Shown here one piece after another: positions 16,892 through 25,948 of a DNA stretch of 64,000 nt. A program made the position numbers and the translations under genes. Position 1 is the stretch's first letter. Each line of letters starts with the position of its first letter. This DNA is from Acetobacteraceae bacterium (GTDB lineage: Bacteria > Pseudomonadota > Alphaproteobacteria > Acetobacterales > Acetobacteraceae): the NCBI GenBank assembly GCA_030041375.1, contig JASHOA010000014.1, forward strand, positions 1 through 64,000, given 5' to 3'. The notes below the pieces were generated by a model, which saw only the letters and a program-made list of their open reading frames with translations, was not told where the DNA came from and searched no databases.

Positions 16892-18004
16892 ATGACCTTT
16901 GGCGGAAGACTGGTTCTTGGAATCCTCGTTGCAGTACTGGCGCTCGGCTTCACGCGCGCCCCGGCCACCGCCGGAGAGGCCAGCACGGCAAATGCCAGCA
17001 CGGAAAATGCCAGCACGGAAAATGACGGCATCGCGCTCAGTAATTCCTATTCGGCCGATAGTTGGCACCAGACCATGCTGCGCCTGTGGCGCATATCTGC
17101 AACCCAGGCGATCACCGGCAGGGTCATCGCCAGGACAACGGTGACCGACGCGGACAATTCCGCCGCCGGGCAGGCGGCCCAAATCCAAGGTCTCATCCAG
17201 GCAGGCTGGAATGCAATCGCAATCGACGCGGCGTCGCCGACCATGCTGAACAGCGTGATCCGGCAGGCATGTGATGCCCATATCGTCGTTGTCGTGTTTG
17301 ACAACCTCGCCAATGCGCCTTGTGCGTACAAGGTAGCGTTCGACTACCAGTCGATGGGGCACATGGAAGCCTGGTGGGTCGCCAACAACCTGCACGTCAC
17401 AAACACCGTGCTGGAAGTGCGCGGCATTCCCGGCACCGCGATCGACGCCCAGATTCACGAAGGAATTGTAAAAGAATTGTCGAACTACCCCAACATCATT
17501 CTCATCGGCTCGGTTGACGGCGACTGGACGGATTCCGCTGCCCGGCAGGCGATGGCAGGCATCTTGCCCACGCTGCCGGACGTGGACGCCATCGTCACCC
17601 AACGAGGGGGCGATGCGTTCGGCGTCTATGAAGCCTTCCAGACCGCTCACCGCAAGCCGCCGGTGATCGTCATGGGTGACCGGCAGGATGAACTCGCGCT
17701 CTGGAAGAAGCTCTCCCAGGCTCCCGGCGGGTACTCGACAATCTCCGTCTCGCAACCCCCCGGAGTCTCTTCCATCGCCTTCTGGGTCGCGCAGCAGGTC
17801 CTGGCCGGGAAAGAGGTGCCGAAAACCATCATCGTCCCATGGCTCGAGATTGCCCCGGATGACCTTGATGCGTGGCTCGAGGTCGTTCCGCCTGGTGGCG
17901 TGGCAAGCCCGCTCTACAGCCAGCATTGGACAGAGCAGTTGATCGCCGCCACGCTTGCGCACAGGAACTTGCCCGCAACGCCCGCCCCGAAAGCGCTTCC
18001 ATAG
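16892..18004 (+). CDS. Orphan sugar-type ABC transporter substrate-binding protein
   Basis: A 370-residue secreted protein. The chosen ATG follows GGGAAC and opens a signal peptide (MTFGGRLVLGILVAVLALGF) cleaved near ATAGEA. A short repeated linker follows, then a type I periplasmic-binding fold as in RbsB-like proteins: GIALSNSYSADSWHQTMLR at the N-terminal lobe, QGLIQAGWNAIAIDAASP, VVVVFDNLAN, VLEVRGIPGTAIDAQIHEG and VDAIVTQRGGDAFGVYEAF. It would capture a sugar or similar polar compound. No ABC permease or ATPase gene is nearby, so either they are elsewhere or the protein serves a receptor. Confidence 0.88.
   Translation: MTFGGRLVLGILVAVLALGFTRAPATAGEASTANASTENASTENDGIALSNSYSADSWHQTMLRLWRISATQAITGRVIARTTVTDADNSAAGQAAQIQGLIQAGWNAIAIDAASPTMLNSVIRQACDAHIVVVVFDNLANAPCAYKVAFDYQSMGHMEAWWVANNLHVTNTVLEVRGIPGTAIDAQIHEGIVKELSNYPNIILIGSVDGDWTDSAARQAMAGILPTLPDVDAIVTQRGGDAFGVYEAFQTAHRKPPVIVMGDRQDELALWKKLSQAPGGYSTISVSQPPGVSSIAFWVAQQVLAGKEVPKTIIVPWLEIAPDDLDAWLEVVPPGGVASPLYSQHWTEQLIAATLAHRNLPATPAPKALP
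16981..17025 (+). repeat. Three tandem 15-bp units in the binding-protein linker
   Basis: Three in-frame 15-base units beginning CAGCACGG encode repeated STANA/STENA-type residues just after the signal peptide. Copy number could vary by slippage without breaking the frame. Confidence 0.75.
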
Positions 18005-18205
18005 TTTGTTACGGTCCCTGGCCGGACCGGACCATTCCGTAAGGTTCCTGGAGAGAGCCCAGCCGTCCGGCACCCGGAATCGCGCACTCCGTTGGCCCGG
18101 ATTGGGAAGGATGCAGACCTTCCTCGGATCGAGGCTGCGCGCGGCCGCTTCGAAAATCAGGATACATCACCGGAGAGAATGGTCGAACCGGTGCACGGCC
18201 GCTGA

Positions 18206-18592
18206 TCAAGCGGGTATGGTGATGTCCGACACCGCAAAGATCTTCCACCCGGAAGGGGTGCGGGTCAGGGCATAAAAGGCCGAGACCGTCTCGATCGGCG
18301 AGCCGTCTGCCCGCACGCGTGTCGCCTGCCGCAAGATCAGATGCGCCTTGTCGGCAGAGACACATACCACCTCATACGTGAAATCCCGCGTGTCGTGCCA
18401 CTGCTTGGCGGCCTTGAGTGCAGCCGGTTCGGCGGGAAACGTATCGACCAGGGTGGTCTTGCCAGCTCCGATATAGGCCAGCGGATATTGAATGAGCCGG
18501 TCGATCGCGCGGACATCGTTTACGCGGAAAGCGGCGAGATAAGCCGTGTAGGCAGCAAGCACCTCATCCCGAATGCCTTCATCCACGGCCAT
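18206..18592 (-). CDS. NTF2-like (SnoaL-fold) small protein, function unknown
   Basis: A 128-residue protein of the NTF2-like alpha+beta cone type: an N-terminal helix (VLAAYTAYLAAFRVNDVRAIDRLIQYPLAYI) and a C-terminal sheet ending GWKIFAVSDITIPA, the common 'trailing edge' pattern of SnoaL-like proteins. The start MAVDEG at 18592 has AGGTGGAAGG just upstream; a GTG three codons earlier is possible. No catalytic residues can be assigned. It stands alone, convergent with the binding-protein gene. Confidence 0.75.
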   Translation of the reverse strand: MAVDEGIRDEVLAAYTAYLAAFRVNDVRAIDRLIQYPLAYIGAGKTTLVDTFPAEPAALKAAKQWHDTRDFTYEVVCVSADKAHLILRQATRVRADGSPIETVSAFYALTRTPSGWKIFAVSDITIPA

Positions 18593-18783
18593 GCCTTCCA
18601 CCTTCGCGCTTTTGAGCGATCAAATTGACGGAACCCACCCCCTCTTGTCGAGCGTTGGAGCCGAAGGTTCCCGATATGCCAGGCAGCGCAGAATTCAAGA
18701 CTTTTGGAACGGACGACAAGGTTTTTTTGCGTGCCGGAAGCCTGTTTGTTCCACTTTCGTTGATGCCGTGGTAAACCGAGCGC

Positions 18784-19002
18784 ATGAGCACGGAACCAGA
18801 GAAGGCGGAAGACTTCGCGGCGCTCTACCAGCGCGCGTTTAAGGACTTCGGGGCGAGCGCCCTTTGGAGCAGCCGACCCGTGCCCAATCCGACGCCGGAG
18901 GACGCGCTGGCAATCACCGGCAGCCTGCGGCTGGAAGGCGATTTGCGCGCCCGGCGGCTGGCTGAGCAGATCGAAAAGGCTTGTCGCCGTGCCCCTCGCT
19001 AA
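18784..19002 (+). CDS. Small partner of a nucleotidyltransferase toxin, putative antitoxin
   Basis: A 72-residue acidic helical protein with the stretch FGASALWSSRPVPNPTPEDALAIT split as a short loop plus helix, followed by LRLEGDLRARRLAEQIEKA. Small proteins with the pattern ALW...PTPEDAL...LR.EGD commonly precede AbiEii-type nucleotidyltransferase genes, as I remember. The next gene overlaps by 14 bases, so they are translationally coupled. The antitoxin role is inferred from order and size. Confidence 0.7.
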   Translation: MSTEPEKAEDFAALYQRAFKDFGASALWSSRPVPNPTPEDALAITGSLRLEGDLRARRLAEQIEKACRRAPR

Positions 19003-19810
19003 AATCCAATCAGATATATTACGCCTGCTTGCCGCGCATCGCGACCCGGAGAGCTACGTTGCGGGCAGCACACCCCTGAATGTGAACGCACCGCGCTATT
19101 CCGGCGACATCGACGTGTTCCACGACCGTGAGGAACGAGTGGCCCGCGCCGCACAAGAGGACGGAGCCGTGCTGCAAGCCAGCGGCTACGACTTGCAGTG
19201 GCTTCGGCGAGAGCCAGCTATGTATTCAGTCGTCGCCAGCAGGGGCGGGGAGACGACCAGGCTTGAATGGGTTGTTGACGCTGATTATCGGTTTTTCCCA
19301 ACGATGAAGGATGACACGTTCGGGTATGTGCTGCATCCGGTCGACCTCGCCACCAACAAAGTGATGGCCGCCGCCGGGAGGCGGGAGCCGCGCGATCTGG
19401 TGGATTTGCTCACGATCCACGACCGCATTCTTCCGCTTGGGGCCGTCGTGTGGGCCGCTGTCGGGAAATCGCTTGGCTTCACTCCCGAGAGCCTCATCAA
19501 TGAAATTCGCCGCCTTGGCCGTTACACGGAGGCGGATTTCCGGCGCCTGGCGAGCGATCCGCCGGTTGATCCGGCGGCAACCATGACCCGTGTGCGACAG
19601 GTTCTTGAGGAAGCGGAAACCTTCGTTAAGCGAATGCCGACTGAAAAGGTTGGTTTGCTATTCCTGCAAGCAGGCAACGTAGTGCAGCCCGACCCTGACC
19701 GGCTGAACGCCTATCAGACCCACGCGGGACAGCGGCGCGGCCAGTGGCCGAGCAGCCCGGAAATCACCGCCGCCATGTTCGAGCGATACAACAAAAAGCC
19801 GAGCCCGTAG
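18989..19810 (+). CDS. Nucleotidyltransferase of the AbiEii/MNT-like toxin group
   Basis: A 273-residue protein starting at GTG 18989. The N-terminal nucleotidyltransferase core has AGSTPLN and the metal-binding pair in SGDIDVFHD, with a third acidic position in RLEWVVDAD. A helical C-terminal part follows (about residues 160-273). Such enzymes add nucleotides to tRNA or other targets and act as toxins in AbiE and related pairs. It is coupled to the small upstream gene. The motif is somewhat divergent from the GGTA...DxDF type of the second module at 32.4 kb. A strong hairpin follows 40 bases after the stop. Confidence 0.82.
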   Translation: MPLAKIQSDILRLLAAHRDPESYVAGSTPLNVNAPRYSGDIDVFHDREERVARAAQEDGAVLQASGYDLQWLRREPAMYSVVASRGGETTRLEWVVDADYRFFPTMKDDTFGYVLHPVDLATNKVMAAAGRREPRDLVDLLTIHDRILPLGAVVWAAVGKSLGFTPESLINEIRRLGRYTEADFRRLASDPPVDPAATMTRVRQVLEEAETFVKRMPTEKVGLLFLQAGNVVQPDPDRLNAYQTHAGQRRGQWPSSPEITAAMFERYNKKPSP

Positions 19811-19850
19811 TTGTCATCATTCAATAGTTTCGATAAAAGAACGATATTAA

Positions 19851-19874
19851 CAAATGCCGCATGAGCGGCATTTG
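19851..19874 (+). terminator. Perfect hairpin after the nucleotidyltransferase gene
   Basis: CAAATGCCGC and GCGGCATTTG form a perfect 10-base stem with a 4-base loop (ATGA), 40 bases after the stop codon. There is no run of T afterwards on the + strand, so it may end transcripts only weakly or protect the 3' end. Confidence 0.5.
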
Positions 19875-20181
19875 CCGCCCGCGTTCTGCCTAAAACACTA
19901 CATCTAGGGGGATGAGTTGCTAGCGCCGATCGCGTCGTCGCGAGGCCAAAATTTACGCGAACCTCAGCGCCACGCTCAATATGAACAATACTATCCATTC
20001 CCATTCACTTTTGTGTGGGCGCCGGCAGCGTGAGCGGACGTTGCGAAACTCAAAACTTTCGGAAACTCCGCTTGCCTCGCCCGATCAGGGAGTTACGCTT
20101 TCCGTAATCGATGACCGTAACGAACCGCCCCGGCACCCCGCCCCGATTTCGGCAAGCCCGCCAAGCTTCTCGCGAGCCTGA
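19875..20181. other. Low-GC gene-free stretch before the YafQ remnant
   Basis: About 300 bases with lower GC than its surroundings. The end of the stretch, in frame with a TAA at about 20194, reads DFGKPAKLLASLIADC, which could be the tail of a lost antitoxin gene, but no start or fold can be recognised. Nothing else is supportable. Confidence 0.3.
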
Positions 20182-20325
20182 TTGCGGATTGTTAAATACA
20201 CGAGCCGCTTCAAGCGAGACTACCGGCGTGAACAATCAGGGCAGCGCGGCACGAAGCTCGACAAGCTCCTGATGGAGGTCGTGAACATGCTGGCCGAAGA
20301 CCGACCCCCTGCCCCACCGCAAAGG
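20182..20325 (+). pseudogene. Truncated YafQ/RelE-family toxin gene
   Basis: From the TTG at 20182 the frame reads MRIVKYTSRFKRDYRRE and then LDKLLMEVVNMLAEDRP, the N-terminal half of YafQ-type mRNA interferases (usual pattern KYTSRFKRDYKR...LDELLxEVVNxLAxDxPLP). After about 47 codons the similarity stops; the domain carrying the catalytic His/Asp residues and the usual DHRDCHI...LIY segment is absent and the sequence becomes unrelated. The frame happens to stay open into the next gene. It is a toxin relic in an accessory stretch. Confidence 0.75.
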
Positions 20326-20487
20326 TCAGGGCTGCTGAGACGGCTATGCTCCCAAGGCGCCGGGGGGTGCCGTTCCTCTTCTCCCGGCCTCCGAGCCTGC
20401 CGCCGGCGAGGGGTGACGGATACAATCCATTTACGAAATCCTGGTAGCCCCCCGTTTTGTCGTCATCCTGAGCGGGGTGGAGCGGTC

Positions 20488-21522
20488 ATGCTGCGCCACG
20501 GACTCGGCGGCCTCATCGATCGCGGCCGGCAGTTCCTGCAGCGAACCATGCAAGCCGCCTCCGTTCCCTTCGAAACGCCGGCGCTGCGCTTCGCCCGGGT
20601 GCGCGAGGACGAGCGCCACCACCTGGTCGCGCTGTTGCGCGACTTTGCCGACAACGGTTCGGTGCTCGTGGTGCCGTGGGACGCGCTGCCGCAAGTGGTG
20701 GCGATGTCGGCACGCGATGCGGCGCTGCACACGGCCATCGCCGAAGCCAAGGCCGTCACGCCGGACGCGATCCGCTCCGTGATGACAAGCCTGGCCGCTT
20801 CCGGGGCCCTGGGAGCCGAAGCGCAGGCGCGCCAAGCCGCCAAGGCCCACGTCGAGAGCCAGCGCCAGACCGATATGCAGGCGATCCTGCTGTTTCATCT
20901 TTTGCGCGCCAGTGGCGCCGATCTCGCGCCGCTCCTGGCAGATCCAACAGGTTCGTCGGCGGCCGCCAGGCGGGAGGTGCAGCGCGCCGCCGCCAGCCTG
21001 CGCATCGGCCGGCGCGATATCTACCGCCGCGCCGTCGATCTCACATGCGCCGTCCTGCCCGTCGGTTCGCCGCCAAATATCGGACCGCCCCGCCCCGGCT
21101 GGCTCAGGCTGCTTTCCAACGATGTCTCTGCGTTCGGAGCGAAGGTCCAGGCGCACGGCGCCAAGGCCCTGCCGGAAGCGGCCTATCACCTGGGCGCCTT
21201 GGCGAACGACATCTCATCCGTGATGGACGTCTCGCGCACCGTGCTGCACGCGATCGACGGCGCGCTCGAGGATATACGCGCCACCATACGCGGCGGCGAG
21301 GCCGAGTTCCTGCTCATTCGCCGGGCCATCGACCGCCTTTCCTGGACACTCGACGGCTGGCCCGCCATCGTCGACACCGGGCGGGAGATTCTGGCCGGGC
21401 CGGCGGGGGAAGCAGTGGACAGGCTGCTTCTGCTGCGCCGGCTGCTGCCTTCGATGCCGGAGCGCGACGAATTCGCCGTCCCCGGCCTGGCGGCACCGGC
21501 GCTTCGCAAGCTCCTCTCCTGA
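20488..21522 (+). CDS. Unknown helical protein of 344 residues
   Basis: Starts at ATG 20488 with GGTGGAG upstream. The product is almost entirely alpha-helical by pattern, with many Ala, Arg and Leu residues, no signal peptide and no clear membrane segment. A central region (about residues 140-185) has ASGADLAPLLADP and a Pro-rich turn LPVGSPPNIGPPRPGW. The C-terminal third has regular heptad-like Leu spacing (RLLLLRRLLPSMP). I do not recognise a family. It stands alone between the toxin relic and a PLP enzyme. The frame is open further upstream through the relic, but that part is not homologous. Confidence 0.65.
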   Translation: MLRHGLGGLIDRGRQFLQRTMQAASVPFETPALRFARVREDERHHLVALLRDFADNGSVLVVPWDALPQVVAMSARDAALHTAIAEAKAVTPDAIRSVMTSLAASGALGAEAQARQAAKAHVESQRQTDMQAILLFHLLRASGADLAPLLADPTGSSAAARREVQRAAASLRIGRRDIYRRAVDLTCAVLPVGSPPNIGPPRPGWLRLLSNDVSAFGAKVQAHGAKALPEAAYHLGALANDISSVMDVSRTVLHAIDGALEDIRATIRGGEAEFLLIRRAIDRLSWTLDGWPAIVDTGREILAGPAGEAVDRLLLLRRLLPSMPERDEFAVPGLAAPALRKLLS

Positions 21523-21750
21523 AACAGGTCCAGGCAGCCCGGTGATTTCCAGTCATCAGCGGCCCTCACTCAGGGGCGACGGTCTTCTGCTGTTGCGTCG
21601 GAACCGGAGCAGCAGATCATACTCGAGCATCCATCCCCCGCCGCCGGCGCGCGCATCCCACGCCGGCAAGCGTCGGTTCGCACCTCTCTTGGCGATCCGC
21701 GCACGCGGCGTATGCTCCGATCCTTCATCCTGGAGCAAAAGGAAATCGCA

Positions 21751-22899
21751 ATGCTCGAATCGCAGCGCGCGCTGTTCGATATGCCGCGCGAGGTCTGCTA
21801 TCTGAACGCCGCCGCCTGGGGGCCGCTGCCGCGACGGAGCCAGGAGGCGGGACGCGCCGGCGTGGCACGCAAGGGCCAGCCATGGACGCTAGACCCCCAT
21901 CTTCCGGCCCAGCAATTCGCGCGCGCCAGAAAAGCGGCCGCCGCGCTGATCGGCGCCGAGGCGGAGGACATCGCGTTGATCTCGTCGGTCAGCTACGGCG
22001 TCGCCACCGCGGCGAAGCTGATCGCCGTGCCGGCAGGCACGCGCGTGCTTCTGCTCGAAGACGATCATTCCTCGCCGGTGCTGGAATGGATGACGCGCGC
22101 CGACGAAGGGAACTTCGCGCTCGACATAGTGCGCCGCCCCGCGGACGGAGACTGGACAGCTGCCGTGCTCGAGGCGATTGCGCGGCCTGGCGCCGCACCC
22201 CTGTCTCTGGCCTCGATTTCCTCGGTGCACTGGTCCGACGGCGGCATCGTCGATCTCGCCCGCGTCGGCCCCGCACTCCGCACCGCAGGCGCCGCACTGC
22301 TCGTCGATGCCACGCACGCGGTCGGCGCCATGTCGCTCGATATCAAGGCGCTCGATCCGGATTTCCTGATCTTTCCCACCTACAAGTGGGTGCTCGGCCC
22401 GTACGGCCGCGCCTTCCTCTACGTCGCGAAGCGCCGCCAGAACGGTGTGCCGCTCGAGCAGACATCCTATGGCAGGCAGGGCGTCAATGCGGAGCAGACG
22501 ACCTATCTCGCCGACACAAGCTTCGTCTCAGGTGCGCGCCGCTTCGACATGGGCGAGCGCGATCATTTCATCTCGATCGAGATGGCATCGATCGGCATGG
22601 AAATGGTGGCTGAATGGGGCACCGCTGCGATCTCCGAGCGCCTGGCCTGGCTCACGGAACGGCTGGCCGAGGGGCTCGGCAATCTCGGAATCCGGCTGCC
22701 GGAGCAGCACCTCCGCGCGCCGCACATCCTGAGCCTCGCCTTTCCGCGGGGCATGCCGGAGGGGCTGGTGGCGAAACTCGGGGCGGCGAACGTGCATGTC
22801 GCGGGAAGGCTCGGCCGGATGCGCATCAGTCCGCATGTCTATAACGACGAACAGGACGTCGAGGCGTTCGTCTCCGCCTTCAGGAGCCTTACGCCTTGA
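21751..22899 (+). CDS. Class V aminotransferase-fold PLP enzyme
   Basis: A 382-residue fold-type I PLP protein related to isopenicillin-N epimerase/kynureninase-like enzymes. N-terminal YLNAAAWGPLPRRSQEAG is the substrate-lid region, SSVSYGVATAAKLIAV binds cofactor phosphate, LLVDATHAVGAMSLDIKAL carries the PLP-pyridine Asp, and Lys in PTYKWVLGPYGRAFLYV forms the Schiff base. The ATG at 21751 follows AAAGGAA; an ATG 39 bases upstream is less likely. Substrate unknown. The last 11 bases overlap the end of the convergent pntB. Confidence 0.85.
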   Translation: MLESQRALFDMPREVCYLNAAAWGPLPRRSQEAGRAGVARKGQPWTLDPHLPAQQFARARKAAAALIGAEAEDIALISSVSYGVATAAKLIAVPAGTRVLLLEDDHSSPVLEWMTRADEGNFALDIVRRPADGDWTAAVLEAIARPGAAPLSLASISSVHWSDGGIVDLARVGPALRTAGAALLVDATHAVGAMSLDIKALDPDFLIFPTYKWVLGPYGRAFLYVAKRRQNGVPLEQTSYGRQGVNAEQTTYLADTSFVSGARRFDMGERDHFISIEMASIGMEMVAEWGTAAISERLAWLTERLAEGLGNLGIRLPEQHLRAPHILSLAFPRGMPEGLVAKLGAANVHVAGRLGRMRISPHVYNDEQDVEAFVSAFRSLTP

Positions 22900-24292
22900 G
22901 AGCCTGGACGATCTCCTCGGTCATCTTCTTCGCATCCCCGAACAGCATCATCGTGTTGGGGCGGAAGAAGAGTTCATTTTCCACCCCCGCGTAGCCCGAG
23001 GCCATCGAGCGCTTGACGAACAGTACCGTCTTCGCCTTCTCGACCTCGAGAATCGGCATCCCATAGATCGGGGATTTCGCATCGGTCTTGGCGGCGGGAT
23101 TGGTCACGTCGTTGGCGCCGATCACGTAGGCGACATCGGCGGTGGCGAACTCGTTGTTGATCTCCTCGAGCTCGAACACCTCGTCATACGGTACGTTGGC
23201 CTCTGCCAGCAGCACGTTCATGTGCCCCGGCATGCGGCCGGCGACCGGATGGATCGCGTATTTCACTTCCACCCCTTCGGCCTTGAGCGTATCGGCCATC
23301 TCGCGCAGCGCGTGCTGCGCCTGCGCGACCGCCATGCCGTAGCCCGGCACCACGATCACTTTGCCGGCATTCTTGAGGATGAAGGCGGCATCGTCCGCAT
23401 TGCCGCTTTTCACCGTGCGTTCGGTCGCCTCGCCGCGGCCGGAGACCGCACCCTCGGAGCCGAAGCCCCCCAGCAGCACGTTGATGATGCTGCGGTTCAT
23501 CCCCTTGCACATGATGTAGGAGAGGATGGCACCCGAGGCGCCGACCAGAGAGCCCGGCACGATCAGGCCGATATCGCCGAGCGTGAAGCCGATTCCCGCC
23601 GCCGCCCAGCCGGAATAGCTGTTCAGCATCGAGACCACGACCGGCATGTCCGCCCCGCCGATCGGGATGATGATGAGAAACCCAAGCGCGAAGGAGAAGA
23701 AAGCGATCGGCCAGAAGAAGCCCGGGCTGCCGCCGGTGATGACGAAACCGATGATCAGCAGCACGATCAGGATGGCGATGCCGAGATTGAGCTTGTGCTG
23801 GCCTTGGAAGGAGATCGGCGCCCCACTCATCAGCGCCTGCAACTTCGAGAAGGCGATGACCGAGCCTGAGAAGGTGACGGCGCCGATGGCGAGCCCGATC
23901 GACATCTCGATGCGGCTTTCGAGATGCAGATTGCCCGGCTGGCCGATGCCGAAGGCGGCCGGCGCATAGAGTGCCGCGGCGGCAACGCAGACAGCGGCGA
24001 GCCCGACCAGGGAGTGGAAGGCAGCGACGAGTTGCGGCAGAGCCGTCATCCGGATGCGCGAGGCGATGAAAGCGCCGATCGAACCGCCGATGACGATGCC
24101 GAGCACGATCAGCCCGTAGCCGCCCGCGACGAGCCCCGGCCGCGCCGCCGTGGTGAGGATGGCGATCGCCATGCCGGCGATGCCGAGCAGGTTGCCGCGC
24201 CGCGCCGTCTCCGGATGCGACAGGCCGCGCAGCGCCAGGATGAAGAGAACCGCCGCCAGCAGATAGGCGAGCGCGGAAAAGGACTCCGACAT
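22889..24292 (-). CDS. pntB: NAD(P) transhydrogenase subunit beta
   Basis: A 467-residue membrane protein with about nine hydrophobic segments in the first 270 residues followed by the soluble NADP(H)-binding domain III (VIVVPGYGMAVAQAQHALREM, AIHPVAGRMPGHMNVLLAE, YVIGANDVTNPAA, VLFVKRSMASGYAGVENEL). It couples proton entry to hydride transfer from NADH to NADP+, supplying NADPH. It is the last gene of pntAA-pntAB-pntB; only 4 bases separate it from pntAB. Confidence 0.97.
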   Translation of the reverse strand: MSESFSALAYLLAAVLFILALRGLSHPETARRGNLLGIAGMAIAILTTAARPGLVAGGYGLIVLGIVIGGSIGAFIASRIRMTALPQLVAAFHSLVGLAAVCVAAAALYAPAAFGIGQPGNLHLESRIEMSIGLAIGAVTFSGSVIAFSKLQALMSGAPISFQGQHKLNLGIAILIVLLIIGFVITGGSPGFFWPIAFFSFALGFLIIIPIGGADMPVVVSMLNSYSGWAAAGIGFTLGDIGLIVPGSLVGASGAILSYIMCKGMNRSIINVLLGGFGSEGAVSGRGEATERTVKSGNADDAAFILKNAGKVIVVPGYGMAVAQAQHALREMADTLKAEGVEVKYAIHPVAGRMPGHMNVLLAEANVPYDEVFELEEINNEFATADVAYVIGANDVTNPAAKTDAKSPIYGMPILEVEKAKTVLFVKRSMASGYAGVENELFFRPNTMMLFGDAKKMTEEIVQALKA

Positions 24293-24296
24293 GGCG

Positions 24297-24683
24297 CTAC
24301 TTCTTCTTGAACATCTGCAGCATGCGCTGCGTGACCAGGAAGCCGCCGAAGATGTTGACGCTGGAGAGCACCACCGCGATGAAACCGAAGCCCGCGGAAA
24401 CCCCGGTCAGGGCGAAGCCGGCAGCCAGCATGGCGCCGACGATGATGACCGAGCTGATCGCATTGGTGAGCGACATGAGCGGCGAATGCAGCGCCGGCGT
24501 CACATTCCAGACCACGTAATAGCCGACGAAGACAGCCAGCACGAACGTTGCGAAGAGGAAGATGAAGGGCGCTTCCGCGCTCGCCGCCGGGTGGCTGGCC
24601 GCGAGCGCATGCGCGTGCATGGCAAGCTCGCGCGCGCCGTTGGCGAGACGCTCCGCTTCTCTGGCGATGTCCTCGGGATTCAT
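24297..24683 (-). CDS. pntAB: NAD(P) transhydrogenase subunit alpha part 2 (membrane)
   Basis: A 128-residue membrane subunit with three to four transmembrane helices; the region [20 protein letters not shown] and [12 protein letters not shown] at the end are typical of the small alpha-2 subunit of split transhydrogenases in alphaproteobacteria. In E. coli it is fused to the soluble alpha part. It sits 15 bases after pntAA and 4 before pntB, so all three are one operon. Confidence 0.95.
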   Translation of the reverse strand: MNPEDIAREAERLANGARELAMHAHALAASHPAASAEAPFIFLFATFVLAVFVGYYVVWNVTPALHSPLMSLTNAISSVIIVGAMLAAGFALTGVSAGFGFIAVVLSSVNIFGGFLVTQRMLQMFKKK

Positions 24684-24698
24684 GGTTCGTCTCCGCGA

Positions 24699-25844
24699 TC
24701 AGGCCGCTCGTGCAGGCAGGAACTGCGGATGCACCACCGCCCCGCCCCGCGTCAGGGTCACGCCCTTGATGATGTCGTCATCGGCCGGGAGCCTCGGCGC
24801 CTTCACCTCCTTGTCCCAGAATGCGGTAAGGAAGGTCAGGAGATTGCGCGCATAGAGGCTGCTCGTAGCCACCGGAATCCGGCCCGGCCAGTTGCGCCAG
24901 CCGAGGATCACGACACCGTTCTGGCTCACCGTGCGTTCGCCCGGGACGGTCAGCGCGCAGTTGCCGCCCGCATCGGCCGCAATATCGACGATCACGCTGC
25001 CGGCTCGCATCGAAGCAACCATCGCCGCATCGACGAGCGTCGGCGCCTTGCGGCCCATCACCAGCGCAGTCGTGATGATGACATCCTGTTTCGCGACCGT
25101 GCTCGCCATCAGTTCGGCCTGCTTCCGCCGATAGGCTTCGCTCATCTCCTTCGCGTAACCGCCGCTGGTCTGGGCGCTCTTCGTTTCCTCGTCTTCCACG
25201 CCGATGAATGTCGCGCCCAGGGACTTGATTTCCTCCTTCGCCGCCGGCCTGACGTCGGTCGCCGAGACGATCGCGCCAAGGCGCCGTGCGGTTGCGATCG
25301 CCTGCAAGCCGGCGACACCCGCGCCGAGTACGAAGAGGCGCGCAGGCGGCACCGTTCCGGCAGCCGTCATCATCATCGGGAAGGCGCGCTGGAACTCGCC
25401 GGCTCCCTCGATCACCGCGCGGTAGCCGGCAAGGTTCGCCTGGCTCGACAGCACATCCATCGCCTGCGCGCGCGTGATGCGCGGCAGAAGCTCGAGCGCA
25501 CAGGCGTCGATCCCGGCGGCGGCCAGCTCGGCCGGCAACCCCGGCTCTGCATGCACGCCGGAGATGCCGACGAGAAGGGCGCCGCGCGGGATTTGCGCGC
25601 GCAATTCTGCCTCTGGCATCATGACGGTGAAGACGATTCCGGCACCCGCGAGCGCCGCCGCCGCGTCGGGCGCCAGTTCGGCGCCGGCGGCCGCGAAATC
25701 GGCATCCGCAATGTTCGCGCCTGCCCCGGCCCCGCTTTCCACCGCGACGGTGAGGCCAAGGGCGGCGAGCTTCTTCACCGTATCGGGCGTGGCGGCAACA
25801 CGGGTTTCGCCCGCGCGCCGCTCTTTCAGCACGGCCAGGCGCAT
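24699..25844 (-). CDS. pntAA: NAD(P) transhydrogenase subunit alpha part 1 (NAD-binding)
   Basis: A 381-residue soluble domain I related to alanine dehydrogenase: MRLAVLKERRAGETRVAATP start, LFVLGAGVAGLQAIATARRLGA as the NAD loop (interrupted here as a motif), VSATDVRPAAKEEIKSLGA, and DIAADAGGNCALT. It binds NAD(H) and passes hydride to PntB. First gene of the operon; it follows pyk by 104 bases on the same strand. Confidence 0.96.
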   Translation of the reverse strand: MRLAVLKERRAGETRVAATPDTVKKLAALGLTVAVESGAGAGANIADADFAAAGAELAPDAAAALAGAGIVFTVMMPEAELRAQIPRGALLVGISGVHAEPGLPAELAAAGIDACALELLPRITRAQAMDVLSSQANLAGYRAVIEGAGEFQRAFPMMMTAAGTVPPARLFVLGAGVAGLQAIATARRLGAIVSATDVRPAAKEEIKSLGATFIGVEDEETKSAQTSGGYAKEMSEAYRRKQAELMASTVAKQDVIITTALVMGRKAPTLVDAAMVASMRAGSVIVDIAADAGGNCALTVPGERTVSQNGVVILGWRNWPGRIPVATSSLYARNLLTFLTAFWDKEVKAPRLPADDDIIKGVTLTRGGAVVHPQFLPARAA

Positions 25845-25948
25845 GCGCGGGGCCCCCTCTCAAGCGATGTTTCGTACCATGGCCGAGCCCGCCGCACCGA
25901 GGCAAGGGGGTTGGCCCGATCCGCCGACTCGTTGGCTTGCAGCGCCAC

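Noticed and set aside
18600-18783. A partial family A repeat suggested by an AGCGTTGGAG sequence
   Set aside because: Only about ten bases match and no hairpin or CTAG end is present.
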